Assembly: GCF_014201335.1 (NCBI RefSeq)
Contig: NZ_JACHEB010000002.1
Span: 372,001 to 436,000, forward strand
Length of the DNA: 64,000 bases
Direction of reading: 5' to 3'
From: Tunturiibacter gelidiferens
Lineage (GTDB): Bacteria > Acidobacteriota > Terriglobia > Terriglobales > Acidobacteriaceae
Every line of letters begins with the position of its first letter. The first letter of the stretch is position 1. Below are positions 47,861 to 56,585 of this stretch, piece after piece. Both the position numbers and the translations under genes were made by a program. The notes under the pieces are model-generated. The model was not told the DNA's origin, did not search any database, and worked only from the letters and a program-made list of their open reading frames with translations.

Positions 47861-48862
47861 ATGACGCAGTCGCCGGTGCGGTTCGCGATTCTTGGCTTCG
47901 GCCACCATGCAGTCAAGCGACTCTTGCCGGCATTTCCCAAATGCGAGCTTGCGACGCTCAGCGGGATGTGGCGAAGGGATCACGCCGCAGCGCTCGAGAA
48001 CTGCGCCGAGTTCAAAATTCCTCATTGCTTCCGGACGCGCGAGGAGCTTTGCTCTTCGCCCGACGTGGATGCTGTCTTCATCACGTCGCCAGACGCCATG
48101 CACCGCGACGATACGTTACTGGCATTGAAGAGCGGAAAGCCTGTGCTCTGCGAGAAGCCGCTGGCGATGAGCGCGGCAGAGGCCGAAGAGATGAACGCCG
48201 CCGCCAGGGCAGCGGGATTGCTCTTCGGAGTTGCGCAAAACTTTCGCTATAACCGCAGCCTGGAGTGGATGCGGGATCAGATTGCGGCAGGACGCATCGG
48301 TAAGCCGCAGCTCGCGCGTGCAGAGTACTGCTACCCGGCCAACAACTCTTCCCGAAAGTGGATTGTCGACGCGACCCTGGCCTACGGCGGACCCATCGGA
48401 GACGTCGGCGTGCACTGCATCGACGCGCTGCGTTTTGTTCTCGGCAACGATGTGGTGAGTGTTAGTACATTGGCCAGGAAGGATGCGTCTTCAGGCGAAG
48501 TAGAAGCGGTTGCCTCCCTGCAGATGGAGATGACCGGCGATGTCTTCGCAACCGTGACGACAAGCGCACGTACACCCTACCGCTCGTATGTGGAGGTGAA
48601 CGGCAGCGACGGTGTGATGTACTCCGAGGGAGGCCTGACCGTCGACCGTCCCGTGCAAATCGTTGTGCGTCGGGGTGCAGACGTAGAGGAGACCGTCACC
48701 CTCGACAATGGTGACGGCTACACCCGGATGCTCGATGGCTTTGCTGCCACCCTACGCGGTGGCAACGACTTCGCGGCCACCGGTGAAGACGCCATTCACA
48801 ATATGCAAGCGCTCGATGCAGCAATGAGGAGTTGGCGGAGTGGAACTCGCGAGCTCCTGTAA
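47861..48862 (+). CDS. Gfo/Idh/MocA family oxidoreductase
   Basis: This 333-residue NAD(P)-dependent dehydrogenase has an N-terminal Rossmann fold (VRFAILGFGHHAVKRLLPAF), the catalytic-lysine motif VLCEKPLAMSAAEAEEM, and a C-terminal sheet domain with GGPIGDVGVHCIDALRFVLG. It acts on a sugar or inositol-like polyol, exact substrate unknown. The ATG at 47861 follows GGGAGGGT. It may be read from the lptD cluster, but no functional link is obvious. Confidence 0.92.
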   Translation: MTQSPVRFAILGFGHHAVKRLLPAFPKCELATLSGMWRRDHAAALENCAEFKIPHCFRTREELCSSPDVDAVFITSPDAMHRDDTLLALKSGKPVLCEKPLAMSAAEAEEMNAAARAAGLLFGVAQNFRYNRSLEWMRDQIAAGRIGKPQLARAEYCYPANNSSRKWIVDATLAYGGPIGDVGVHCIDALRFVLGNDVVSVSTLARKDASSGEVEAVASLQMEMTGDVFATVTTSARTPYRSYVEVNGSDGVMYSEGGLTVDRPVQIVVRRGADVEETVTLDNGDGYTRMLDGFAATLRGGNDFAATGEDAIHNMQALDAAMRSWRSGTRELL

Positions 48863-48928
48863 TCCTGTCACGCAGAATGCTTTGAAAAGAGTGTCCCGGT
48901 TCACACCATTGCCAGTGAGACGACCGCA

Positions 48929-50155
48929 CTAGCGCAGAGCAGTAGCAAGCGCCGACGTTCCGCCGTGATGCAGAATGGCGAGATCGCGCTCAGGAGCGGG
49001 CGGCATGTATCTCTTGTAGACGCTGACGTGGAAACAAGACTGTTGAAACTCCTCCTCGACGTCGACTTTTCCCTCTTGCACCAACGGAAGAAGGTAGCCG
49101 CGAAGCCAGGCGATCTCAGCCAGCGAAAGTCCGTGTTTCGCGATGTCGATCGCCTGCCCGGTGAGATGAGGCGACGCCGTATCTCCCTCGGCAGGTGCAG
49201 CGTTGCCATTGATATGCATCAGATGCTGCTGAAACTCGACCGTACGCACTGCGGAATTAACCTGGAGTGGCGTGTGAAACCGTGCGTAGTGAGCGCGAGC
49301 CAACGTGGCCAGAAACTGAGCAGTCCAGGGGCGGCAATATCGGCGACTCGTCGGGAGGCGATCGTCCACCTGCAGCGACTCATTCTCAGGCAGCGCAACC
49401 AGGAGCCTCTTGTTACGCATGTCGAGAAGATCGTCGTCGTTCTGAATCCGAGATAACCCGTCACGATCCGCAACTTCGTTCTGATGAACGAGGATCTCGT
49501 GAGAGCCTTTGAGCGGCGGAGGAACGATCAAGTGCCCACGCTTGTTGTACAGATTCGGCAGAATGACCGGAGTCGAAGCGACCTCTTCGACGCTGGCCAG
49601 TTGCGGTTTCTCTGCAGCCGGCCGAACAACACTGATCACAGGAACCGGCTTGGCCACCGAGACAGGCTTCGACGCGGTGGCGGGCTTGCGCGCAGATACC
49701 ATCGGCGATTGCCGGGTCTCATTGAGTTCTTCAGGACGTGAGGTTCCGTGGATCGCGACCGCCGCCTGGGTCTCCACTGGAGTCGACGTGGCCGCTTTGA
49801 GAAAGTCCTCCGACGTCGCCTTCTGCGGCGCAGTCGCCGTCTGCGTAGGCTGCATCGCTCCCGGCGCAGGAGCACTGACAGCATGGCGCAGTCGACGCCG
49901 TGAAGGGGCTTGCGCATGCACACGTGCAGTTACAGGAGGATCGACTTTGGGACCAGCATGGTGTTTTGCGCTATGAGCCGCATGCGCCGGCTTCGCACCA
50001 GACTTCTGCTTCGTCGGATGCTTCTCCGCCGTAGCAGCAACGGTCTTTTTGTGACCCGAGGGATGATGCGTATGTTTGGCGAGGCAGCTCGCAGAAGATA
50101 AAGACAGGGCTGCAAGCGCCAGAAGGGCCGGTATGGGGGCGTTCAAACGCATCAT
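48929..50155 (-). CDS. exported DUF5715 protein, peptidase M15-like fold
   Basis: This 408-residue protein has a signal peptide and a His/Lys/Ala/Pro-rich low-complexity half (residues ~25-230). A C-terminal domain contains LQVNSAVRTVEFQQHL, SPHLTGQAIDIAKHGL and CFHVSVYKRY. The spacing S-x-H-x-x-G-x-A-x-D and the later H resemble the zinc site of M15 (VanY-type) D-Ala-D-Ala peptidases. It may process peptidoglycan, but activity is inferred only. The basic N-terminal half could bind the cell wall. Confidence 0.8.
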   Translation of the reverse strand: MMRLNAPIPALLALAALSLSSASCLAKHTHHPSGHKKTVAATAEKHPTKQKSGAKPAHAAHSAKHHAGPKVDPPVTARVHAQAPSRRRLRHAVSAPAPGAMQPTQTATAPQKATSEDFLKAATSTPVETQAAVAIHGTSRPEELNETRQSPMVSARKPATASKPVSVAKPVPVISVVRPAAEKPQLASVEEVASTPVILPNLYNKRGHLIVPPPLKGSHEILVHQNEVADRDGLSRIQNDDDLLDMRNKRLLVALPENESLQVDDRLPTSRRYCRPWTAQFLATLARAHYARFHTPLQVNSAVRTVEFQQHLMHINGNAAPAEGDTASPHLTGQAIDIAKHGLSLAEIAWLRGYLLPLVQEGKVDVEEEFQQSCFHVSVYKRYMPPAPERDLAILHHGGTSALATALR

Positions 50156-50265
50156 GATTTCGGAGGCGCGGAACGCCAGAGCAATTTCTACGTTAAACGT
50201 TGGTGAGAGAACGGGTAAGTGGCGAAGTGGGTTCCGTATACTTATCGATTAACGGGGAGGAATGA

Positions 50266-50685
50266 ATGAAGAGGTTGCCGGTGGGTTTTGGCTTGATCGC
50301 CATTGGGTTGATGGGGTGGGGACTGCAACTTGGAACAGCGAATGCCGCAGCGCAGGATGAAGCAGCCACCCCCGAGTTCTACACAACGAAGGTGCAGCCG
50401 ATCTTCCAGGCGAACTGCTACAGGTGTCACGGCGGAATGAACCATCGCGGTGGCTTGAATATTCAGACGCGCGCAGGAATGCTGAAGGGCGGGCATGAGG
50501 GTACCGTGCTGATTCCCGGAGACCCGACCAATAGTTTGCTGGTGCGGCTGATCCGCCATGAGGGGCCGCCGAAGGATCCGATGCCGATGCCGCCCAAGCA
50601 GCCAAAGCTCTCCGATGCCGACATCGCCACGGTAGAAAGATGGGTAAAGGCTGGGGCCATCACGCCTGATGACGTGCAGAAGTAA
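50266..50685 (+). CDS. c-type cytochrome (planctomycete-type cytochrome c domain)
   Basis: This 139-residue exported protein has a signal peptide (IGLMGWGLQLGTANAAAQ), a single heme site CYRCH near residue 51 and the sequence PGDPTNSLLVRLIRHEGPPKDPMPMPP, in which a Met is the likely second heme ligand. LSDADIATVERWVKAGA closes the helix bundle. This is the PSCyt1-like domain often found in front of DUF1549/1553 proteins but here alone. The ATG has an excellent GGGGAGG site. It presumably carries electrons in the periplasm, with partner unknown. Confidence 0.88.
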   Translation: MKRLPVGFGLIAIGLMGWGLQLGTANAAAQDEAATPEFYTTKVQPIFQANCYRCHGGMNHRGGLNIQTRAGMLKGGHEGTVLIPGDPTNSLLVRLIRHEGPPKDPMPMPPKQPKLSDADIATVERWVKAGAITPDDVQK

Positions 50686-50787
50686 AGGCCCGCATATCCT
50701 GTCCTCAAGTTACTGCCGCACATCTCCGGCAGAGACGACCAACTCCTGAAACTGGCCAGCACGGGCCCTCGAACTTCGATCTGCAGC

Positions 50788-51024
50788 TTATAGCGTGTGG
50801 GACGGTGTTGTTCCCGGGCCCGACTTTGGTTGCGCCCTGACGAAGAGGTTCTTGATGCGGCGCCGGAAGTAAAAAAGCACTCCGGAGATCGTCGCACTGA
50901 TGCCTTGAAACAGGAGAAGACCGGAACCTGGGTCGACGTAGGCGTGTGCCTGCCGCTCGAAGGTAAAGCTGAGCGCAACAATCAGCAACACGGTAACGGC
51001 GACAAGTTTGAGAGTATGAGTCAT
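50788..51024 (-). CDS. small membrane protein, conserved hypothetical
   Basis: The ATG at 51024 (preceded by AGGGGA) starts a 78-residue protein. It has a first hydrophobic segment (LKLVAVTVLLIVALSF), the string AYVDPGSGLLLFQGISATIS and a second hydrophobic segment, followed by a basic tail (YFRRRIKNLFVRAQ). The DPGSG motif and spacing recur in unnamed small membrane proteins. Function unknown. A longer frame to 51126 adds unlike sequence and is rejected. Confidence 0.65.
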   Translation of the reverse strand: MTHTLKLVAVTVLLIVALSFTFERQAHAYVDPGSGLLLFQGISATISGVLFYFRRRIKNLFVRAQPKSGPGTTPSHTL

Positions 51025-51463
51025 TCTTTGGTTTCCCCTGGGGAGCTGCGCCTCGGCGTGCGCAATCTCTTTTGAAGTGAAGACGTGAAGTGCAGGCAAA
51101 AGTTTCGCTGCGATGAATATTTTCATATTACATGGCGCTGAGTCTTTTTTTGCTTGCGTTTCGCCATCGAAAGATCTACAGCGATCCTACGTTGTTACCG
51201 ACAGCAAAGGTAGGATTTCTGCGTTTAAATTGCCTCAAACAAAATTTGGCGCGGGCCATATCGGAACGGGGTGGCCGAGCCTCCCGCCCCCGACGTCTGG
51301 AAGCGATGGGCACGACCTGCAGCTCGAAAAGGCGGTGGGTCTCACAATGCAGCAGCTCGCGAAGCATCCAATTCAGGATCCCGCGAAGCCGCCTGTCGGA
51401 GCTATCACAGGAAGTAGAGCCGTTCCTTGGAAGCAGAGCCGTTCCTTCGTCGTCACCGCAGCG
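51025..51463. other. intergenic, no gene seen
   Basis: About 440 bp hold no frame I can support. The frames present on the plus strand have basic, low-quality compositions. A 19-bp tandem repeat lies at 51410-51447. Confidence 0.4.
51410..51447. repeat. 19-bp tandem direct repeat
   Basis: GGAAGTAGAGCCGTTCCTT (51410-51428) is followed at once by GGAAGCAGAGCCGTTCCTT (51429-51447), with one mismatch. It sits at the end of the gene-free gap, just past the stop of the helical gene pair. Confidence 0.75.
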
Positions 51464-51934
51464 CTATACCGACACACCCGCCGCAGTCACCACACCCTTC
51501 GCAGCCGATGCAATCTGTCCCATATCCTTTGTCGAAATGGCCATCGCCAGAACGATCACCGAAGACGCGATACTTACCGCCTTGTCGATGTCCTGAAGTT
51601 TACTCAGCGCCTTATCCGCTGCTTGGGTAGCCAGCGAAATCTCGCTCACTGCTTGATCGGCATTTGCGAGCGTAAGATTTGCCGCCTGAACAGCGAAGTT
51701 CCCCGCAGTAGTCATTAGCGAGTAGACGTAGCCCTGAAGTTGAACAATCAGAGGATCCGTCAGCTTGCTGCCCGCACGGATCGCATCCAGCCGAACCTGC
51801 CCGACCTCCACAGCGATGTCATGAAAGGCTTGCGCCAGCGCCGTCATCTGATCATCGGTCAGCGTCGTATCAACAGGCGCCGCTACCGCCTTGGCAACGA
51901 CCTGCGCCGCAACTGATTTGTAAGTTTTCTTCAT
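51464..51934 (-). CDS. hypothetical alpha-helical protein, partner of upstream lipoprotein gene
   Basis: This 156-residue protein is almost entirely helical and Ala-rich (for example QAFHDIAVEVGQVRLDAIRA and AVQAANLTLANADQAVSEI). A hydrophobic C-terminal segment (SIASSVIVLAMAIS) could insert in a membrane. It starts 2 bp after the stop of the upstream lipoprotein gene, so the two are co-translated. I recognise no family. Confidence 0.65.
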   Translation of the reverse strand: MKKTYKSVAAQVVAKAVAAPVDTTLTDDQMTALAQAFHDIAVEVGQVRLDAIRAGSKLTDPLIVQLQGYVYSLMTTAGNFAVQAANLTLANADQAVSEISLATQAADKALSKLQDIDKAVSIASSVIVLAMAISTKDMGQIASAAKGVVTAAGVSV

Positions 51935-51936
51935 GG

Positions 51937-52827
51937 CTAATTCGACCTCGACTGAATATCTGAGAGCGCCGACTTCAGTGATTCGGCGATCGGCCCAACT
52001 TGTTTTGCCACTTCGACCATGCTCATCTTCTTCCCGGCCTCGTCCTTCAGCTTCGCATGCAGTGCCCCCAGATCGTCCATAGCTTTGGCGTAGCTCGCAA
52101 CGGCGTCCTTGCGAGTCTGCAACGCAGCTTTGTCATGGGCATATTGCCGCTGCACCAGGATGAGATCAAGCCGTTCATTCGGTTGAGCACTGGCCATGGG
52201 GCCTTGATAGAAGGTGTCGAGAGCAAGTTTCTCGTTGCCCAGAAGCACGCTGCCATAGTCGCCCGTAATTACCTTCTTGAGCGCCCGCGTAAGCGATTGA
52301 ACAGCAGCGTCATTGGCAATCACCAGCTGGCCAAGCTGCTTTTCGCGATACCCATGTGTCGCTGCATCCGCTAAAGCCTTCATCAGATTTTGCGCATCAT
52401 TGCCTGCCGTAATCGCATTCGCAGAGAAAGCTGTGTTTGTGCTGAGAGCAGTTACATTCTCGTCGATCGTTGCGTCGTAACCCAGCGGCTTATTGGAAGA
52501 GAGCTTTCCAAGAGCATCGAAGTAGGCGATAAGCGCCTCCTGATCCTTCGCAAGATGATCGGCAAGCTCCTGATACGGTTTGCAGTCCTGTGCCTGCTCT
52601 GTCTTCGCCCGTTCAGCTACTGGCGTGTTCTCAAAAAGCGTATTCTGTCTCGCACAGGTCGCTGCGACATCGTTAGAAACCTTCGGCAGCGCGATCCGGG
52701 CCTCATCGGATAGTTTTGAGAGACCGGCAGCATCATCAAGATCGACACAGCCATTCAAAGACGCACACAGCGTCACAATCGCGAAGCTTCGCAACCAAAG
52801 AGTCCGGCCAAACCTGGGTACTGACAC
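51937..52827 (-). CDS. hypothetical helical lipoprotein
   Basis: The GTG at 52827, behind AGAGG, gives a 296-residue protein with a lipoprotein signal (FAIVTLCASLNGC) and a long helical body. Two Cys (TCARQ, DCKPY) lie about 27 residues apart. The helical repeats carry AKDQEALIAYFDALGKL and YAHDKAALQTRKDAVASYAK. The layout resembles surface helical-bundle proteins, but no named family fits. A longer frame starts at 52914 and would overlap the next gene's stop. Confidence 0.65.
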   Translation of the reverse strand: MSVPRFGRTLWLRSFAIVTLCASLNGCVDLDDAAGLSKLSDEARIALPKVSNDVAATCARQNTLFENTPVAERAKTEQAQDCKPYQELADHLAKDQEALIAYFDALGKLSSNKPLGYDATIDENVTALSTNTAFSANAITAGNDAQNLMKALADAATHGYREKQLGQLVIANDAAVQSLTRALKKVITGDYGSVLLGNEKLALDTFYQGPMASAQPNERLDLILVQRQYAHDKAALQTRKDAVASYAKAMDDLGALHAKLKDEAGKKMSMVEVAKQVGPIAESLKSALSDIQSRSN

Positions 52828-52910
52828 AAACACCTCTTTCCGGGCAGATCGAATGTATGCCAAATTTCTGAACTTTGCGTCCCGAACTGAGCTCTTCATA
52901 CAGACCGAAC

Positions 52911-53372
52911 TCAAGGCTTCGCAGGTGTCTCAGTATGAACCTGTGCCAGCCACTTCCCACTCTTGGGCTGTCGAACCCAGACAGTGACGGAGTTGTTGTC
53001 ATTGATCTTCAGAGTGGGATTGTGTTCAGTGCCGCAATTGAAGGTGTTCAGCACGTGATAAGCAGTAAGCGCTGAGTCTGGAGTCAAAATGCGAACCTGC
53101 AGATCACGAAGTTCGTAAGACTCCAGCTTGCAATGTTTGAGCGTGATCAGCAGCGTGTCCAGAGCCTGAATATGTTCATCGACCTGAATGAAGTCTGTCG
53201 TGAAGAGACCTCGAACGGCCGCGAAGTCGCCTTCAGCCATGGTGGTCCAAAGATTTTGTTCCAGCTTGACGATGTCCACCGGAGCAGGCGGCTGTGGAGT
53301 CGTTGTTTGAGCAGGCGCGCTCAAAGCAAAAAGTGAGGCGAGGACGACGGGGAGGAGACGCATGGCAACCAT
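52911..53372 (-). CDS. exported NTF2-like (DUF4440) protein
   Basis: This 153-residue protein has a signal peptide (LLPVVLASLFALSAPAQ) and an NTF2-like domain (NLWTTMAEGDFAAVRGLFTT, VTVWVRQPKSGKWLAQVHTE). Two in-frame starts lie nine bases apart (53372 and 53363). It is a different protein from the DUF4440 gene at 29.2 kb. Function unknown. Confidence 0.75.
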   Translation of the reverse strand: MVAMRLLPVVLASLFALSAPAQTTTPQPPAPVDIVKLEQNLWTTMAEGDFAAVRGLFTTDFIQVDEHIQALDTLLITLKHCKLESYELRDLQVRILTPDSALTAYHVLNTFNCGTEHNPTLKINDNNSVTVWVRQPKSGKWLAQVHTETPAKP

Positions 53373-53405
53373 GTTAGCGTCTGCCTCCCTCTTTTGTGGC
53401 GGGAG

Positions 53406-53807
53406 TTAGTTGGTGGCAGCGGGTCTCGTGCCGACATGCCGCACTGCGGCGTCGACGATTGCATAGAGCAGCTGTCCGTGGTCGGTCTTCGCTTTGGCCT
53501 TGATATATTCGCCTGTGCGTTTGCCTGCCTCCGCGTTATCGGGCAGAGTCAGACCGCGCGCCTGCGCCGAGATTCCCGCAAGCTGCTGAATGATGTCAAA
53601 GAAAGTGGCTTCATTCTTCCCGGCAAGCTGCCAGCAGTCCGACACCGTGCAGGTAAGAATCTGCTCCGTATTCCAGGTGTGGTTGGCGGTGGAGTCCGCG
53701 GCAGCCGAAGGTGTGATCGTGGGCGCCGCAGGCTGTTGAGCCGACGCAGTCAGCGTACCCGCAGAGGCCAGAGCGAAACAAAGAGCGAAGCGATGGATCA
53801 TGCGCAT
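53406..53807 (-). CDS. hypothetical exported protein
   Basis: This 133-residue protein has a signal peptide (FALCFALASAGTLTASAQ) and a small helical domain with a possible disulfide (LTCTVSDCWQL). The rest reads FFDIIQQLAGISAQARG and GQLLYAIVDAAVRHV. The ATG at 53807 follows AAGGA. It is the second of three leftward small exported-protein genes. I do not recognise the family. Confidence 0.65.
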   Translation of the reverse strand: MRMIHRFALCFALASAGTLTASAQQPAAPTITPSAAADSTANHTWNTEQILTCTVSDCWQLAGKNEATFFDIIQQLAGISAQARGLTLPDNAEAGKRTGEYIKAKAKTDHGQLLYAIVDAAVRHVGTRPAATN

Positions 53808-53840
53808 TGGAGGCGTTCCTTTTCGTTCGTAGTTGGAGAT

Positions 53841-54227
53841 CTAGTAGCGGTTATAGTGATTGTCGCGATTATTCTGCGCAGCCTGCCCGACGACAGCCCC
53901 AATACCAGCGCCGGCTGCACCGCCGATGATGGTTCCCTTGAGTCCGCCACCGAACACGGCTCCCAGCACCGCTCCGCCGCCCGCGCCAATCAGCGCGCCT
54001 TTGCCCGGTCCGATGCCGCCCTGATTGTTGCGGTAGTGGTCGTCATGGTAGTGACGGTCGCGATCGTTATAGTAGTTGCCGCCCCGACCGCCCTGACGCA
54101 TCCCGCTGTAGTAGGCGTTGTCGTTGTTGTTGTGACGCTGCGCATAACCGGCAGTCCCAAATCCCGGAACCATGCCAGTCGCGATAAGCAGAGGAGCGAG
54201 TAGGACCGCATTTCTTATCTTGGTCAT
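53841..54227 (-). CDS. glycine-zipper protein, exported
   Basis: This 128-residue protein has a signal peptide, a His/Asn/Tyr/Asp-rich hydrophilic middle (NDRDRHYHDDHYRNNQ) and a C-terminal glycine zipper (GALIGAGGGAVLGAVFGG, GTIIGGAAGAGIGAVVGQ). The zipper is the YMGG/SLYB-like type that inserts in the outer membrane. It likely supports envelope stability or stress tolerance, though this is inferred from the family. Confidence 0.8.
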   Translation of the reverse strand: MTKIRNAVLLAPLLIATGMVPGFGTAGYAQRHNNNDNAYYSGMRQGGRGGNYYNDRDRHYHDDHYRNNQGGIGPGKGALIGAGGGAVLGAVFGGGLKGTIIGGAAGAGIGAVVGQAAQNNRDNHYNRY

Positions 54228-54425
54228 TCCAGATTAGATGCCGGATCTTTCTACCGCGTCCGCCAAATCTATTCGTTCAGGCTTTGATTCGCTAAACCCC
54301 CACTATCCGTGGGGTTAGGTTCCCACCATCGCCAAAATAGAAACAGTTCCACTAGATTTCGACCATTTACCGTCCCGAAACGTCTCTTCTTACGGTAGCT
54401 TTCAAACAGCGGGGTTGGAGGATCA

Positions 54426-55103
54426 GTGAAGAAATTGATTGGCAACATCTCGGGCATCCTGGTCATAGCAACGGCGCTTACCGCCTCGCCCACACCAGCG
54501 CAAACCGCCCCCGCACCCGCCCCGCACAAGCCCAGACCCTCCGCCAAAGCAACCATGGCAGTGTGGTCGCCCGATGTCCAGAAGGCCCTCGGCATCTCCT
54601 CCGACGACTTCAAAGCCGACGGCCTCAACAAGCTCACCCAGCCCCAACTCGCAAACCTGATGACCTCAGCCAAGCCCGACCCCAACAAGCATTGGCTCGT
54701 CTGCCCAGCCAGCGGAACCGCCCCCATCGGCCAGATCCACGTCCTGGTCACCGTCGCCGGCGATGACTCCACCGGCGCCATCGCCGGCCAGATCCTCCAC
54801 GCCATCAGCTCCCTCACCGGCGTCCTCATCGTCGACACCCCCGCCGCCGCCGACCGCGCCCTCCACGTCGTCATCCAGGAGCAGACCACCGCCAAGCGCA
54901 CCATCGGCTTCACCGCCTCCTACCTCACCGCCACCCCCTGCACCGAAGACATCGCCGGCAAGAAGACCGACGTCGAGCTCAAGGGCACACTCGGCACCTA
55001 CACCGACGCGAAGGGCGCCGGTCTCGCCACCGACCTCGCCGGCATGCTCGATCAGGACCTCCAGCCCCTCCGCAGCGCCACCACCGCCCCTTCCACCCGC
55101 TGA
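54426..55103 (+). CDS. hypothetical exported protein
   Basis: The GTG at 54426, behind GGAGG, starts a 225-residue protein with a signal peptide and an Ala/Pro linker. A folded domain of about 170 residues follows, containing WSPDVQKALGISSDDFKADG, HWLVCPASGTAPIGQIHVLV and TAKRTIGFTASYLTATPC, with two Cys that may be bridged. The local DNA is extremely C-rich. No family is recognised. Confidence 0.65.
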   Translation: MKKLIGNISGILVIATALTASPTPAQTAPAPAPHKPRPSAKATMAVWSPDVQKALGISSDDFKADGLNKLTQPQLANLMTSAKPDPNKHWLVCPASGTAPIGQIHVLVTVAGDDSTGAIAGQILHAISSLTGVLIVDTPAAADRALHVVIQEQTTAKRTIGFTASYLTATPCTEDIAGKKTDVELKGTLGTYTDAKGAGLATDLAGMLDQDLQPLRSATTAPSTR

Positions 55104-55161
55104 GGTTTTTCCTCACACCAATCCGCAACAAATTGCATCTCACGGCGTGGAGGTTTTTGCC

Positions 55162-55494
55162 ATGAAGGCTTTCCCTTGGATTCTCGCCGGTGTTGGAATT
55201 GGTGCAATCGTTACCTACGCAGTCCTAACCAGTGAACCAGAGTCCGCCTACGACGCTATCGACGACAACTTAAACGATGCAGCCCGCAAGACATTCGCCT
55301 GGGGCACCAAACAGCAGGCCAAAGGCAAGGCTGGCTCTGTAAAAGGTGCCATCAAGCAGGGTGTCGGCAATCTCACCGGCAACCAGAACCTCGCCGACGA
55401 GGGCACCGCCGACCGCATCGTCGGAAACGTAAAGGACGCCGCCGGACAAGTCGGTCAGGCCGTAGGACAAACCATCCACGACCTCAATCGCTAA
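55162..55494 (+). CDS. membrane-anchored CsbD-like protein
   Basis: The ATG at 55162 follows GGAGG and starts a 110-residue protein. A membrane helix (ILAGVGIGAIVTYAVLTS) leads into a CsbD-like repeat (GTKQQAKGKAGSVKGAIKQG, TGNQNLADEGTADRIVGNVK). CsbD proteins are soluble general-stress proteins, so the added anchor is unusual. The same frame is open further left, but that part is a shadow of the preceding gene. Confidence 0.78.
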   Translation: MKAFPWILAGVGIGAIVTYAVLTSEPESAYDAIDDNLNDAARKTFAWGTKQQAKGKAGSVKGAIKQGVGNLTGNQNLADEGTADRIVGNVKDAAGQVGQAVGQTIHDLNR

Positions 55495-55502
55495 AACGCC
55501 CG

Positions 55503-56417
55503 CTACGTAATCGTATACAGCGGGGCAAACTCCGGAATCCCCGCCGTCTGCCCCGCGATCCAGCGCAGCACATACACCTGTGCCGGATCGGTCAACGAGT
55601 GCGTCAGCGCATTCGGCACCACCTCGAAGATCGTGTGCGCCCCCAGATCCCGGTAGTAGTCGATATCCGGCTCAATCATCACGCAGCTCACCCCGCCGAT
55701 CGTCTTCTTATCGTTCTCATGAAACGTCAGCTGCACGTTCGCCTCGCCAAACTGTATCTGCTTCCAGCTCGACGTCGCCCCCGGATGAAACAGCCCCGGA
55801 GCATTCTCCACCGCAAACTGCCCCGCCGCCGCCCCCACCTTCACCTGGTCGATCAGCCTCACATCACACCACCCAAAGAACCGGTCCTGCGCCGGAGCGT
55901 ACGGCGCATCCCATCGCACCTCTTTGATGTAGTCCAGCGGTGTACCCTGCGACAGCGCGATCTGGCTCATCGCCTCGCCCAAATTCAGTAGGCACGCCAG
56001 CGGCTTCTCCGCCTCCACCAGCCCATCATACCGAGCCTCCCCGGCTGCCTCGCTCACATCCCCGCCAAGAAACGGAAACGCACTCTTCGCCGCTGGCCAC
56101 CGCGCATTCACAAAGCTGAACCCCGGGTCCTTCGCGATCAGCATGATGTCCAGCGTCTTCACATACTGCTCCGAGAGCTTCACCGGCACGAACCCAGCCT
56201 GTTGATACCCATCCGCCGAAACCACCACCGTGTAGTCATCGAACAGGTTGTCATAGAAAGGAAGATTGAAGTCCAGCTCAGGCGACTGGAAATCCTGCCG
56301 CACCTGCTGCGTCTGTTGCCCATCAACAATCTGCACCAGAAAATTAGCCGGCTTCGAAAACAACTGCCGCGTCCCATCAAAGATCCGAAGCTGTAACTTG
56401 CTCGTCTTATCCGCCAT
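55503..56417 (-). CDS. hypothetical protein with N-terminal CNA-B/Ig-like sandwich
   Basis: This 304-residue protein starts at the ATG behind AAAGGAGAGCT and has no signal peptide. The first ~95 residues look like a beta-sandwich (KLQLRIFDGTRQLFSKPANF, DDYTVVVSADGYQQAGFVPV), as in CNA-B or PEGA-type domains. The rest is a compact alpha/beta domain with LACLLNLGEAMSQIAL, DVRLIDQVKVG and CVMIEPDIDYYRDLG. I do not recognise the second domain. It is cytosolic by sequence. Confidence 0.65.
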   Translation of the reverse strand: MADKTSKLQLRIFDGTRQLFSKPANFLVQIVDGQQTQQVRQDFQSPELDFNLPFYDNLFDDYTVVVSADGYQQAGFVPVKLSEQYVKTLDIMLIAKDPGFSFVNARWPAAKSAFPFLGGDVSEAAGEARYDGLVEAEKPLACLLNLGEAMSQIALSQGTPLDYIKEVRWDAPYAPAQDRFFGWCDVRLIDQVKVGAAAGQFAVENAPGLFHPGATSSWKQIQFGEANVQLTFHENDKKTIGGVSCVMIEPDIDYYRDLGAHTIFEVVPNALTHSLTDPAQVYVLRWIAGQTAGIPEFAPLYTIT

Positions 56418-56585
56418 AGCTCTCCTTTTCTAAAGGAAACCAAGTTAGCACTTATGGCCGAACTCCGTCGTCACAGTCTCATAAACGAGTCCTAAGCATC
56501 AGCGGATAGGGCAACCCCGCCGATCCATACAGAGTCGTACCTATCAGGTGAGTAGTGCGGTAAGGCTGCCCATCTGGAGGTTCTT

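Noticed and set aside
53394..54203. 269-codon plus-strand frame over three small genes
   Set aside because: It is antisense to genes with signal peptides and glycine-zipper features; its Val/Ile-rich repeats are the reverse of Gly/Asn/Tyr/Asp codons.
54763..55161. N-terminal Pro/Ser-rich extension of the CsbD-like frame
   Set aside because: It is a shadow of the 54426-55103 gene; the real start at 55162 has a ribosome binding site.
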